A stretch of 64,000 nt of DNA from Sabellastarte sp. h YS-2021 (lineage: Eukaryota > Annelida > Polychaeta > Sabellida > Sabellidae). A model generated the notes under the pieces. It saw only the letters and a list, made by a program, of their open reading frames with translations, did no database searches and was not told the DNA's origin. Location of the stretch: NCBI GenBank assembly GCA_964017235.1, contig OZ024940.1, forward strand, positions 25,487,615 to 25,551,614, in the 5' to 3' direction. Position numbers and translations under genes: made by a program. This document shows, in pieces, positions 45,677 to 55,614 of the stretch (the first letter of the stretch is position 1; every line of letters begins with the position of its first letter).

Positions 45677-47469
45677 TATAATACCTAGGCGATCAAACTG
45701 CCAGTTATTTGGTTACAGGGAAGCATCGGCGTATATGTCCTTCAAATGCCTTAGGCATGTCAAGTGAAAGTATTCACCTTTTGGGTTAACAGATGACACA
45801 AAATAAAATGAATAATTCTAAACCAACTTTAATATGAACTATCTGACACTTTAATACAATGCAGTGTATCTGAAATCCCTAATGTTTTGCAAACATCTTT
45901 GTTCAGTTTTTCTAATTTATTTTTCAAACATCATGTGACCATTATTTTGCTCTTAACAAATCACACATGTGTTCTTTAAAACGAAAAAAAAAAGAATGCA
46001 TGGCTTAAATACACTGGCAAATTATTATCAATAGGTTGTCACAGAACAAAGTCAAAATTACAATGTTTCAGAGATTGGGATCTTGATTGAAACTAGCTGT
46101 ACCAAAAATGATTTATACATTTGTTAACCCCAATTATCTCTCCCTCGAATATCTGGTTGAAAATAGGACCCATCCCTTGGGTCCAAAATACTGTATAGCT
46201 TGAAAGTTTAGCTGCGAGAAAATGTCACCAATTATAAAATTTTGTCGAAATTTAATGTCCTAAGCGTTTACACATCCTTATTTTATTTTAAACAAATTCA
46301 ATACATGCTTAAAGAAATTAATTATCTTACAATCCAAGGACAGTTGGTAAAATAGTTAAAATTTGTGCTTGCTTAAACTAATTTCCATTCCTTTTAGTAT
46401 ATATCCCAATAATTTGTAAACAAACCCTATCCCATGATTTTATCTACACCTTCACCCCTGCAACGTGTTAATTTAGTTGTCTACACTTTCACATAGTTTG
46501 CATACAAATGCCTAAGGCAGCAGTCACACTTCACCAATAAGGCACCCACGTTTGGAGACGTGCCTTTAAAGTCTGCGGAAGATGTCACTTCGTTGTACAA
46601 AAGTGTATCTTGATCACGTCCGCTGTTGGAGGCATAATCAAAACTGAACCCAATATTTGAGATTTGCCCAAAAACGGCCTTAGCACAAACCATAACAAGG
46701 TTGCCCAGATAGTGCACACCTCCAACCAGACATGTAGTAATAAGGTAAATGGGAAAATCTGGATTATTTTTTTGTATCCAGACTGTGCTTCCAGATCAGT
46801 CTTAAAATGTCATGAGATCTAAGTTGGACCGAGAAATATCTTCTGATTTTTTTTTTGCCAGGAAGATGCAACCAGTAGTATTTGTGTAATCCTGCTAACA
46901 AACAAATGGACATACAGACTGGCAAATGGTTATGAAAACAATACCTCCTTGTTGCAGGTAGATATGCCTGGTTTTAGCTGATTTAGGCCAAGGCCAAACA
47001 AAATATACAACTTTAATTGGCTTTAGAATCTGATAAGTGGTTATATATAGGAAACAGGCCCAGATGGCTTCAGATTTCCATCCAACAACCGGTTAAGTGT
47101 GGACAGGGGATAAAGCACATACACACATAGTAGTGTATAGGGACATAGGAATGTCACTTTTCAATCACAGATGTTTGCCAATACAATGCCAGTGGGTTTT
47201 TTTTTGTTTTCAAAGATTTGCTATCACCTCGTTTTTGCAGATCAACAAATGCCATGCCATGAAGTTATTTTGGGTGGGAGTCCTTTTTGAGACAATCCAA
47301 GAGATTTCTTCGAGCGACAACCCTTCATTAAAGTCCTGGGTTCAGTTCAGTCCATGCATGCAAATCTATCATTCCCATAGTGACAACCCTTTATTTCTGA
47401 AATTTCAACTTCTTCTCAATATCAGATCCCATCTGTGATGGCCCCAAACTAACCTATATATTAAATTCT
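45677..47469. other. Stretch without recognised gene
   Basis: AT-rich. A piece at about 46855-46970 (AACAAACAAATGGACATACA then ACAATACCTCCTTG) resembles the 3' end of the repeat at 60425-60824. Open frames at 46481-46717 (-) and 47097-47438 (+) match nothing I know. Confidence 0.45.
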
Positions 47470-47657
47470 ATTTTTAATTATTTAGCCCCAAATTTGAGGG
47501 TATTGTGCTAACCTCTTACCAGCTGGGGTCCTGTCAGCACTGGCCTTTGGTGCATTTCAGATGTTGATATTAGCCGGATTCGAACCCGAGACCAGATAAA
47601 TGAGAGCCAAGTGATTAAGGGTGACACTTCTTAACCACTTAGCCACTGTTGTCCATA
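47470..47657 (-). mobile_element. tRNA-derived SINE family D
   Basis: On the minus strand: ACAGTGGCTAAGTGGTTAAG (A box), a 40-base spacer, CTCGGGTTCGAATCCGG (perfect B box), then a body with GGCCAGTGCTGACAGGACCC. The head looks like a tRNA with a long variable arm. The body is unlike A, B or C. Confidence 0.65.
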
Positions 47658-47750
47658 TATTTTTTAACCCAGAACAATATTAAAAGAAGATATCTATTTG
47701 ATGATCCTAATTTCATCTGGCCCAAAGTTGGAAAGTTGTCAGAGATTTTA

Positions 47751-47913
47751 TGGTCAAAGGTCAAAGTTGGTGTTTTACTTCCAGTTCAAAAGCCAAGGTC
47801 ATATGGTGACAGGTCCTCAAGCATTGCCACTTGTGGGAGTTGAACCCACACAGAGGTAACAGCCTGTGAATGGATGCCAAACCTGCTGACCCACTAGGTC
47901 ACTGAGGACCTCA
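47751..47913 (-). mobile_element. SINE family B, near full length, DR1-type tail
   Basis: Plus-strand reading: TGGTCAAAGGTCAAAGTTGG (tail), a 3' domain with AGGTCATATGGTGACAGGTC, TGGGAGTTGAACCCAC (B box) and CCACTAGGTCACTGAGGACC (A box). Likely duplication GATTTTA at 47744-47750 and 47915-47921. Confidence 0.82.
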
Positions 47914-47921
47914 CGATTTTA

Positions 47922-48454
47922 CGGTGCAGAATCCTACGCCATATCATATTCACTGTTTTTTTTTTCCACCGCTGAAAAAAAATGCAGTCTTAATCCTAAG
48001 CAAACTAATTAATACATGTTGCACGTGGTCAAAATTGCAAATACCTTTGGGCTACAATCTGAACTTCAAATGCACTCCCCCAAAACAATTTTAATCACAT
48101 GTTTGCTTCTGAGAGACTGTTTTTTTTGTAATACCTGTCTCTTCTTGCGTGCAAATGCATCTTCAAAATGCCACACAGTTAATTTTGAAAGGTATTTTTT
48201 TTCTATTTCTCTTCTATTTGGCTTTTTTTAATGATTCGAAGATAGCACTTATTTGACCTGTAATAGATAGATGTAGTGGAGATTGCTATGTAGGAATCAT
48301 CTGTTTGTGCCTATGACATATTCAAGGTCATAACCATCTTAATTATACATTACTTATCAAAGCTGTTAAAGAGGCTTGAATTTAAATTCATTTTTGATTC
48401 TTTGAGACCCAACAGTCTTATTCTTATATTTTAGTCTTATTCACATTTCTTATT
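47922..48454. other. Stretch without recognised gene
   Basis: AT-rich with T tracts; ends in two copies of TTATATTTTAGTCTTATTC (48424-48473). Nothing else recognised. Confidence 0.4.
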
Positions 48455-48475
48455 TCTTATATTTTAGTCTTATTC

Positions 48476-48570
48476 CCTGGACTCTCCCTTCTTGGTCTCA
48501 AGCGCATTAGAGGATTTGTATCAATTTTGCGCTATATAAATCCTACTATTATTATTATTATTATTCGCAG
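48476..48570 (+). mobile_element. LINE 3' end with (ATT)n tail
   Basis: CTCAAGCGCATTAGAGGA, then TTGCGCTATATAAATCCTAC followed by about seven ATT units. This box-plus-microsatellite form is typical of L2/CR1-like 3' ends. Confidence 0.65.
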
Positions 48571-48979
48571 AATATTCCTTTGAAACTTTGAATTTTCAAA
48601 GAATTTTTTTTCAAGTTTTTAATTATATTCCATTATCAACATTTTAAAGTCTTATGCACCAACCTTCCGGAGCTCTTTTCCTATTCATATAGGAACCGAC
48701 CCCCCAGTAACATCCTTTGTGCCCCATTCATACTACAGGCGGCATGCCCCGTGGTTAGAAGTTTTACTCGTTGGCAGAACCTCCTCAAAGGACGCCACAT
48801 ATGTTACGAGCTTTGGTGTGTCATTCACACTACAGGTGATATAACCCAAAGTTATCGGCATCTGGCGAAATGCCCCAGTCTTTCGACTACCATTCGAGGT
48901 TCATATGCGACCTTGCGACACAGTGACGAAATGTCCATTTATCTTCACTTGCCTTGTGTTGCCGTGTTACACTGAAAGA

Positions 48980-49177
48980 TCCCACCTCTGAGGCCGGGGT
49001 TCGATCCCCGTCATGGCCTTATGTGGGAAAGCTGGTAGTTGCTTGCCGTTGGTCAGCAGTTTACAGTACACAACCCTAGCGAAATCTATGTACTGGTTTC
49101 CTCTGCCCTTCCAACTACCCGTCGTGATATGACCTGTACAGTGTTGAAAGCGACGTAAAACCCCAAATAAATAAAAA
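48980..49177 (+). mobile_element. SINE family A, 5'-truncated but with perfect target-site duplication
   Basis: It starts inside the tRNA-like head at TCCCACCTCTGAGG (A box missing, B box GGGGTTCGATCCCC present) and is complete to AACCCCAAATAAATAAAAA. The 12-base duplication TACACTGAAAGA lies at 48968-48979 and 49178-49189, so the truncation happened at insertion. Confidence 0.93.
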
Positions 49178-49465
49178 TACACTGAAAGACGACCAAATCA
49201 CAACCTTACATATACCTTGGAAGACACCTTCAGTTACCATAGCAAACCGTACCAAATTTAGAGGCGGAAATTTTAAACATTTTAAAACTTCTGTAGGATG
49301 AGCAAGGTAATGGACACATCACTACTGTGTCACAAGTTCCATACGAACCTTGGACGGTAGTTGAAAGACAGGGGTGTCTTTACCAAATGGGTTGTATTGC
49401 CTATAGTGTGAACGGGGTATTAGGGAACATCTTAGGACCCACCTCTTCAACTCAAGCATTTCTAA

Positions 49466-49707
49466 TTATTTTATTTATTTATTTATTTGGGGTTTTACAT
49501 CGCTTTCAACACTGTACAGGTCATATCACGACAGGTAGTTGGAAGGGCAGAGGAAACCAGTACATACAGTTCGCTAGGGTTCTGTACTGTAAACTGCCGA
49601 CCAACTGCAAGCAACTACCAGCTTTCCCACTTGAGGCCGTGACGGGGATCGAACCCCGGCCTCAGAGGTGGGAGGCGAGAGTGTTACCACTCTGCCACCG
49701 TGGCCCC
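49466..49707 (-). mobile_element. SINE family A, full length, 15-base target-site duplication
   Basis: The best-preserved copy: long TTTATTTATTTATTTGGGG tail, body, B box (GGGATCGAACCCC on plus) and head ending CTCTGCCACCGTGGCCCC. The perfect duplication CTCAAGCATTTCTAA is at 49451-49465 and 49708-49722. Confidence 0.95.
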
Positions 49708-49722
49708 CTCAAGCATTTCTAA

Positions 49723-51423
49723 GACCCCCACATTATTTTCGTGTCTCCTTATTGCTTCCTGCCATAGAAATAGAAGCAACTGGAGCACAAACCTGGTTAT
49801 TGAATAAACTAAGTGAACTTCTTTTTTATATATATATTGCCATCCTGCGACCCCCCGACAACCCCATAGTGTGGAGGGTTAAATCAAACATTTTAAAAAA
49901 GCGTTCCAGAATGCGAATCATGTTCCACATTGTGTCCTTCCCAAATGCGAATTCCACCAAATATTGCCAAAGCCATCCTACCAAGACACATAGCAGATAG
50001 TACAATGATCCACAACCGAAGGTGTCTCAAGCTCCTTTGGTTGTAGTTTGTGACCGGTGTAACGGGAACTAATGTATCCGCATAAAAAGTGTATCTGTTG
50101 TTTTCTAATCCTTTACTAATCAAGGCGTGTGTATAATCAAATTATGGAACAGCATTGCTGCCCGAAAAAGCCAGGTTATTGAAGACAATAGGAGGTAAAG
50201 TAATAACCAATGCAACGGCCTTCTTAACAAACATAAATTGATCTCTCTCACTAATCAAAGCCTTGGTCCAATATAATTGTGATACACCAATGGTATGTAA
50301 ATGTAGTAATAAATGAGAAATTAGCTGTATAAAAAGTACTAAAATTACTATTATGATTAAATAAAACAAGATTTAGGAATTACGTACAGGTTGGGAATGT
50401 CTAATTTGTATAAGTTTGTTGAAACTTCAGACATTTCCACTTACATTATTACTTTTACAATTGAATGCACAAAAAGCATATAATATTTTTTGGCAGGGGA
50501 AGCATTATTTTGCAAAGGGGACGAAATATTTTGCAAGGGGAAACAAAATATCGCAAGCCCCCTTGCAACCCCACCCACTTTTTAGGGGATGCACTATTTC
50601 GGGTACAGATAAATGTGACGTAGCTGTTAGTTTCAATTTTATAAAGCATACATGGAATGTACTAATTATACTGTCCAGAAAAAAATGAAGACCCCAGCTG
50701 TTCAAATAGACAAATAGAACTAAAATCTTTGTTGTGCAATAATTTAAAAAAAAAATGAAACTTAAAATTTGAATTGTCTTGATATCTGTTTTTTTTTGTT
50801 TATGGTATTAAAGATTCTGAAACCTTCATTGAAAAAGATTATGCATGACTACAAACTTGCGTAACATATTTCAAAGTAAACACAATATGTTAGCAACTTA
50901 AGTCATTTAAAGAAATCTCTAAATTGACCCCAGTTATAACCTGAAACAAAGATGTAAAACTACCTTGATCTATAAACTGTTTTACCCAATACACATTTAT
51001 GTAACAAACCAGTTTGTCCGAGTGAATAGAATTACTTGAAAAAAAGTATACCTAAACCCCAATCTTGGAATAATAATTATCATAATCTTATTCTGCCCAG
51101 TAGGTCTGTTTCTATAGTTGTATTATGTGTAGTTTATGCTTCTATAAACCTTAAGACATATTTGACCAATCACGTGACATCTCTTGCTCTTTTTACATGG
51201 TTAAATCTTTCTCTTAAATCCTATTAGGGACCTTATATCCGGCCATCTAAATCTTTCTTATAGACTGTAAGATGAAGATTTGCGATATGTTAATCTTTTT
51301 TACAGAAGAAAAGCCCTCATACAACACCTTTAACTCCCCTTTTTGTATCTTTAACTCTTCAAATCTAGTGGAAATATCTTAGAGAGAATTCACACTTCTG
51401 CGATGTGGTATCCCAGTCTGTTG
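49723..51423. other. Stretch without recognised gene
   Basis: AT-rich. 50044-50098 carries a GACCGGTGTAACGGGAACTA / ATGTATCCGCATAAAAAGTG motif also seen at 53842 and 53929. 50496-50560 has three loose repeats of the form TTTGCAAGGGGAAACAAAATAT. No gene seen. Confidence 0.5.
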
Positions 51424-51613
51424 TTTAGATTTAGATTTATTTGTTGTTTTACGTCTCGTTCAACAGCCAGGGTCATATTGCGACAGGTAGTTTACAGGTG
51501 GAGGAAACCAGTGCATACTGCACTGTAAACCACCGGGCATCGGCAAGTAACTACCAACTTTCCAACATGAAGCGCCTGGCCCGAGATTCGAACTGGCGGC
51601 CTCAGAGGTTGGA
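51424..51613 (-). mobile_element. SINE family A2
   Basis: Plus-strand reading: ATTTATTTGTTGTTTTACG, the 3' domain CGTTCAACAGCCAGGGTCAT, CACTGTAAACCACCGGGCAT, GGCCCGAGATTCGAACTGG (B box) and CTCAGAGGTTGG. The head beyond this is lost. Confidence 0.78.
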
Positions 51614-51785
51614 AAACTCCCAGTCTGCTGTGAGCAATCATTTCAAAACCAAACTATTTCTCTCAGAATATGTAGGTGCCAAAAGACATTGTACACCTAA
51701 ACACGACTTCGTTTGATAGTTTAACTGGCATGTTTTCCCCCCAACTACAAATGATTACAGTTACTATATTTCTACATATCATGAT

Positions 51786-51990
51786 GGGGGGGGGGGGGGG
51801 TGTTGGCAAAATGATGATGTGGGTATGTTCGAATCCCCATCTCAAGTGGGAAAGATGGTCTACCGTTTACAGTACACAGAACCCTGACCAACTGTATGTA
51901 CTGGTTTCCTCCGCCCTTCCAACTACCCATCTCAATATAGCCGACACAAAGGTACAAAAGGTACTACATGACGTCAAACACTAAATGAAG
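51786..51990 (+). mobile_element. SINE family A, worn, after a G15 run
   Basis: TATGTTCGAATCCCCATCTC (B box), then GTTTACAGTACACAGAACCC and GTACTGGTTTCCTCCGCCC. The head is replaced by a G run (51786-51800) and the tail has decayed. Confidence 0.65.
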
Positions 51991-53172
51991 AAATCTTTAT
52001 AATAAAAATTTGGCCAAGAAATAATGTTACCCCCAAAACACAGACTCCATTTTTAGGGGATCTATTATTTGTGAGATGTGTGATCATGCCATTTCACACT
52101 TTCTTTAAGAAATGAAGAAAATACTTTTAAGGGAACAGTCCTCTTTGGTCTCTCATATCAAATGAATCTTATCTCTTTTTCGTTCTCAGAAGAACAATGG
52201 AAATTGGTCTCAAAGCTCTCTTTCTAGTTGCCTGTTGAAAGGACCGTGTCAGCACCTTTTTTTCCTTGCAAAGGTGAGATGTAGCCTTCTGATGATAAAC
52301 TCTAGTGTTAAGGATTAAGGTTACCTTAAAAGGAACTCAATAAAATACTTACTTACAACCCCCTTTATTCAATAAATCAGTGTTCCATCTTTGCATTTTG
52401 GATTTGAAATCAGTTGCAGATTGCAAGAAATCTCTCACTTAAACAGCCATATTAAGACAACTAAATGAGGGGCTTTAAACTTAAGGTTCAACCTTAACTT
52501 GAGGCCAGATTTGAAAGAAGCTACGCTGATGACCTCACAAACCACTCTAAGAGGCGTCTTAATGCACCCTCTCTGAAATGAAAAGCCAAAAATTGCCCTC
52601 GACTGCAATTTTCGACTAAGCAACCCCAATTTTGTGTCATTTTCCTAAATGGCATCTTGGACGTTTTGTAAAAAGAATAGGCCAGTGGGGCTTATGGGGG
52701 GGACTAAATTGGCGAGGAACTATATCACCCCTCTTGTGCGGAAGGATACATTTATTTTTCTTTGAATGAATTGGAGAGGGTTGGGTTGTTACTATGTCAG
52801 CGGGGGGGCTTTGAAATTATGTTTACTCCCTTCTTGTAATTCTGAAAACAAAACTTTTTTTTTTTTAATTTAGTGTTCAGTGAAAAAAGGATAAGTCAAA
52901 TCACAGTGGACTCTCGAAGCCTAGATTTAGATCCACTATTTTGATTATCAGAACAACTTTATTCTTACACAATTCCATGCATTAGAATAATTCTAAAAGT
53001 AAGAATTTTACTAGACTTGTTTTGGTCCATGTGATGGGTTTAGAATGAGCTCTAGACACTAGGTGTGTCCGCCCTACAGTAGTGTGTTCGAATCCAGTGT
53101 CTTTTCAAACCAGCGTAAAATCCCAATTTGTTGTGTATGAACCGAGATACATTAATGTCCACTTGCATTTAT
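51991..53172. other. Stretch without recognised gene
   Basis: AT-rich. 53040-53130 has a weak SINE-B-like piece (GTGTTCGAATCCAGTG, GCGTAAAATCCCAATTT). Nothing else recognised. Confidence 0.4.
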
Positions 53173-53320
53173 TTATTTATTTGGGGTTTTATGTCACCTT
53201 TAACACTCTATAGTTCATTTCACGCCGGGTCGAGTTTTGTGGGCAGAGGAAACCAGTACATACAGTCGGTCAAGGTTCTGTACTGTAAACTGCCGACCAT
53301 TGGTAAGCAACAACCCTCAT
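53173..53320 (-). mobile_element. SINE family A, 5'-truncated
   Basis: Tail and body up to CCGACCATTGGTAAGCAAC; head absent. GCATTTAT on both sides (53165-53172, 53321-53328) may be the target duplication, though it overlaps the AT-rich tail. Confidence 0.75.
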
Positions 53321-53328
53321 GCATTTAT

Positions 53329-53989
53329 GGAAGATGAATAAAGAGATATTGGTTTTCCTGGATAGGTGGTAAAACTGGGGTTCGGTGAGGTGGGGTGGAA
53401 GGGGGAGAACTTAATAACTGTAATTAGTGGGCTACATTGATCCTTGGTAAGATGGGAGGGGGGTGGGGGGGGGGGGTTAAAAGTCTACAGGAAAAGTGGG
53501 GCTAAAATAGGGGGTAATTTTCTTGACGGGGAGGTTTCTGGTGAAGGTAGATGGGTTTTCTAGAGGATAGGGTACTTCCGGTGAAAAGTGAATGGATGTT
53601 GTTGAAATATGGAGAGGGCTTGTTATGGATACTATTTCAAGAGATCTCCCCCCTCCCCATCCCCTACAATTATGTCTGCCCCCTACCCCCACCCGTTTGA
53701 TGAGCTTCCAGGAAATCCCTTTAAACAGAAACACCCTCGATAACCAAGGCGTTAGTCAGTTTTACATTGCATTACTTCACTCTTGCCGCAGGGGTCTTGG
53801 GCTCAAATCCTCCTTATGCCAAAATGTAGGACTGACAAAGGACCGGTGTAACAAGAGACTATGCATCCCCATAAATAGTGTATCCCCTCTTTTGATCTTT
53901 TTGGGGGAGTGGATTATTTTGCGCTACACTGGTGTAACAACAGATAATGTATCCCCCGCAAAGTATGTCAGGATATAAAGTGTGGCGAG
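53329..53989. other. G-rich then C-rich stretch, no gene recognised
   Basis: 53370-53475 is G-rich (GGGGTGGGGGGGGGGG) and 53648-53695 C-rich. 53842-53965 contains two forms of a motif GGTGTAACAAGAGACTATG / GGTGTAACAACAGATAATG, each followed by a TATCCCC string. Confidence 0.5.
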
Positions 53990-54066
53990 GGGCCACGGTG
54001 GCAGAGTGGTAACACTCTCACCTCTGAGATCGGAGTTGGAATCCCGGCCCGACCTCAAGTGGAAGA
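53990..54066 (+). mobile_element. SINE family A head only
   Basis: GGGGCCACGGTGGCAGAGTG to GACCTCAAGTGG with both Pol III boxes; body and tail absent. An unusual 3'-truncated copy. Confidence 0.78.
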
Positions 54067-55455
54067 GGTCATAATTGTAAAAACTTGTTTGGAGAATGTA
54101 AAAGCCAACAATGTTCCTCTCTAAAGCATGCTCTTACAAATTGAGAAGAAGTGCTGTGCTTCACCCACCATACAGTCCTGTAGCTCTCTCCAGATTATAA
54201 AGAATATCAAAGCAAAGTCATATTTAAATCTAAAACCCATTTAAAAGAAAACAAAACAACTAAATGTGAAAGAACATTTCACCCAGAGTTCTCTGCACTC
54301 TTTACTTCCGGTTTGAGCCCTCACCAAGGAATATTTGTCCACTGTCCAAATACAGTCCCCTTTCATGAGATCCAATTACAGTCTCAATTGTTTAAATATT
54401 CTCTGTGCAATATTTGCCCAAGTATATAATCAAAAGTCACCCTGGTTAAATAATTACTACCCACCCAAGTTTACATTTACAATTGGAGTTGGAATATTAA
54501 ATATTTGGAAAGAGAGATAGTAAGGGTAGTACACCCTCGGGGGCCAACCGAAAAAAAAACAACAGCCGAAATAGGGGTTCTGGGGGTTTAGTGTGTACCA
54601 TTTTATAATTTAAGTTATCGAATCGTGCAGATTATTGAAGTGTGCTTTTTAACGTGAGCAAACGGTTTGAACTAAATTGCTTTTTCTATTGAGACATGGT
54701 ATTAGAAGTAATGTCATTTATTTTTTCAACTTTTTAAACCTTAAAAAATTGTTTTTGTTAGAAAGAATTGGTTAGATCTGTTTAGCACGGTGGTTTATAT
54801 TGTTAATTCTAGAAATGTGAAAGCATATATGTTTTTTTTTTCATATTTACTGCCCCCTACGTAACTTTGCACAACTGGGACACCCAAATCTTATTTCTGC
54901 TTGTTATAAGTGTAGTTATGTGGATTTCTTTTTGATAAAAAATATATACTGATACAAGCTTGTGTCATAGATGTGTTTTATGATATGAAGTGAAACTAAT
55001 ATTAGATTTTTTTGGTGGTTGTTGGGGGGGGGGGGGGGGGGGGGGGCAGAGTAGAAACTCGCACGTGACCCACGTATCATCAACTTAATTTTAACCGGAT
55101 GTGCACTTTGGGAAGTATTGAGAAGGGGGTTGGGCTGGGGTTTGTTGGTAATTTGTATGTGTCTGCAGCTAGAGGGATTGACATTTCTTTGTCGTACCAA
55201 GTTGTTAATGAAGCAGTCATGTTTATAAACATACTTCTCATAAAAATAAGTCAACAACAACATAGCCAACAGATAAATAAATAAAAACAAAAAAAAAATC
55301 TTTGAATATATAGGGTCTGGATGATTCATACGTGGTAGTTATTGATATGAATATTATGAATATCTGAAAGTGAACGAGTAATGCACATGCATGATATATC
55401 AATAATTTTCCTCAAAATATAGTATAGATTTACCATGTAAAATGGAACATTTTGT
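54067..55455. other. Stretch without recognised gene
   Basis: AT-rich with a G23 run at 55024-55046. The minus-strand frame at 54916-55329 reads through that run (Pro repeat) and is not a gene. Nothing else recognised. Confidence 0.5.
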
Positions 55456-55614
55456 CCAAAGGTCAAGATTGGGTTCCTACGTCCCGTTCAACCTTCAGGT
55501 CGTAATGCAACATACCCCCCCCCCCCCAATATTTGCCACTTGCAGGAGTTGAACCCCACACAGAGGCGACAGCTTGTGATTAGATGCCCAGACCTGCTAA
55601 CCCACTAGGGCACC
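55456..55614 (-). mobile_element. SINE family B
   Basis: Plus-strand reading: CCAAAGGTCAAGATTGGG (tail), ACGTCCCGTTCAACCTTCAG (3' domain), a C13 run at 55515-55527, GCAGGAGTTGAACCCCAC (B box) and CCCACTAGGGCACC (A box). Confidence 0.8.

Noticed and set aside
49470..49707. Recurring protein-like string [13 protein letters not shown] followed by [17 protein letters not shown] in open frames at several places (for example 13142-13558, 49327-49722, 59290-59559)
   Set aside because: It is the translation of one strand of SINE family A. Similarity between loci reflects repeat copies, not a protein family.
54916..55329. Minus-strand frame with a poly-proline run
   Set aside because: The proline run is the translation of the G23 homopolymer at 55024-55046.
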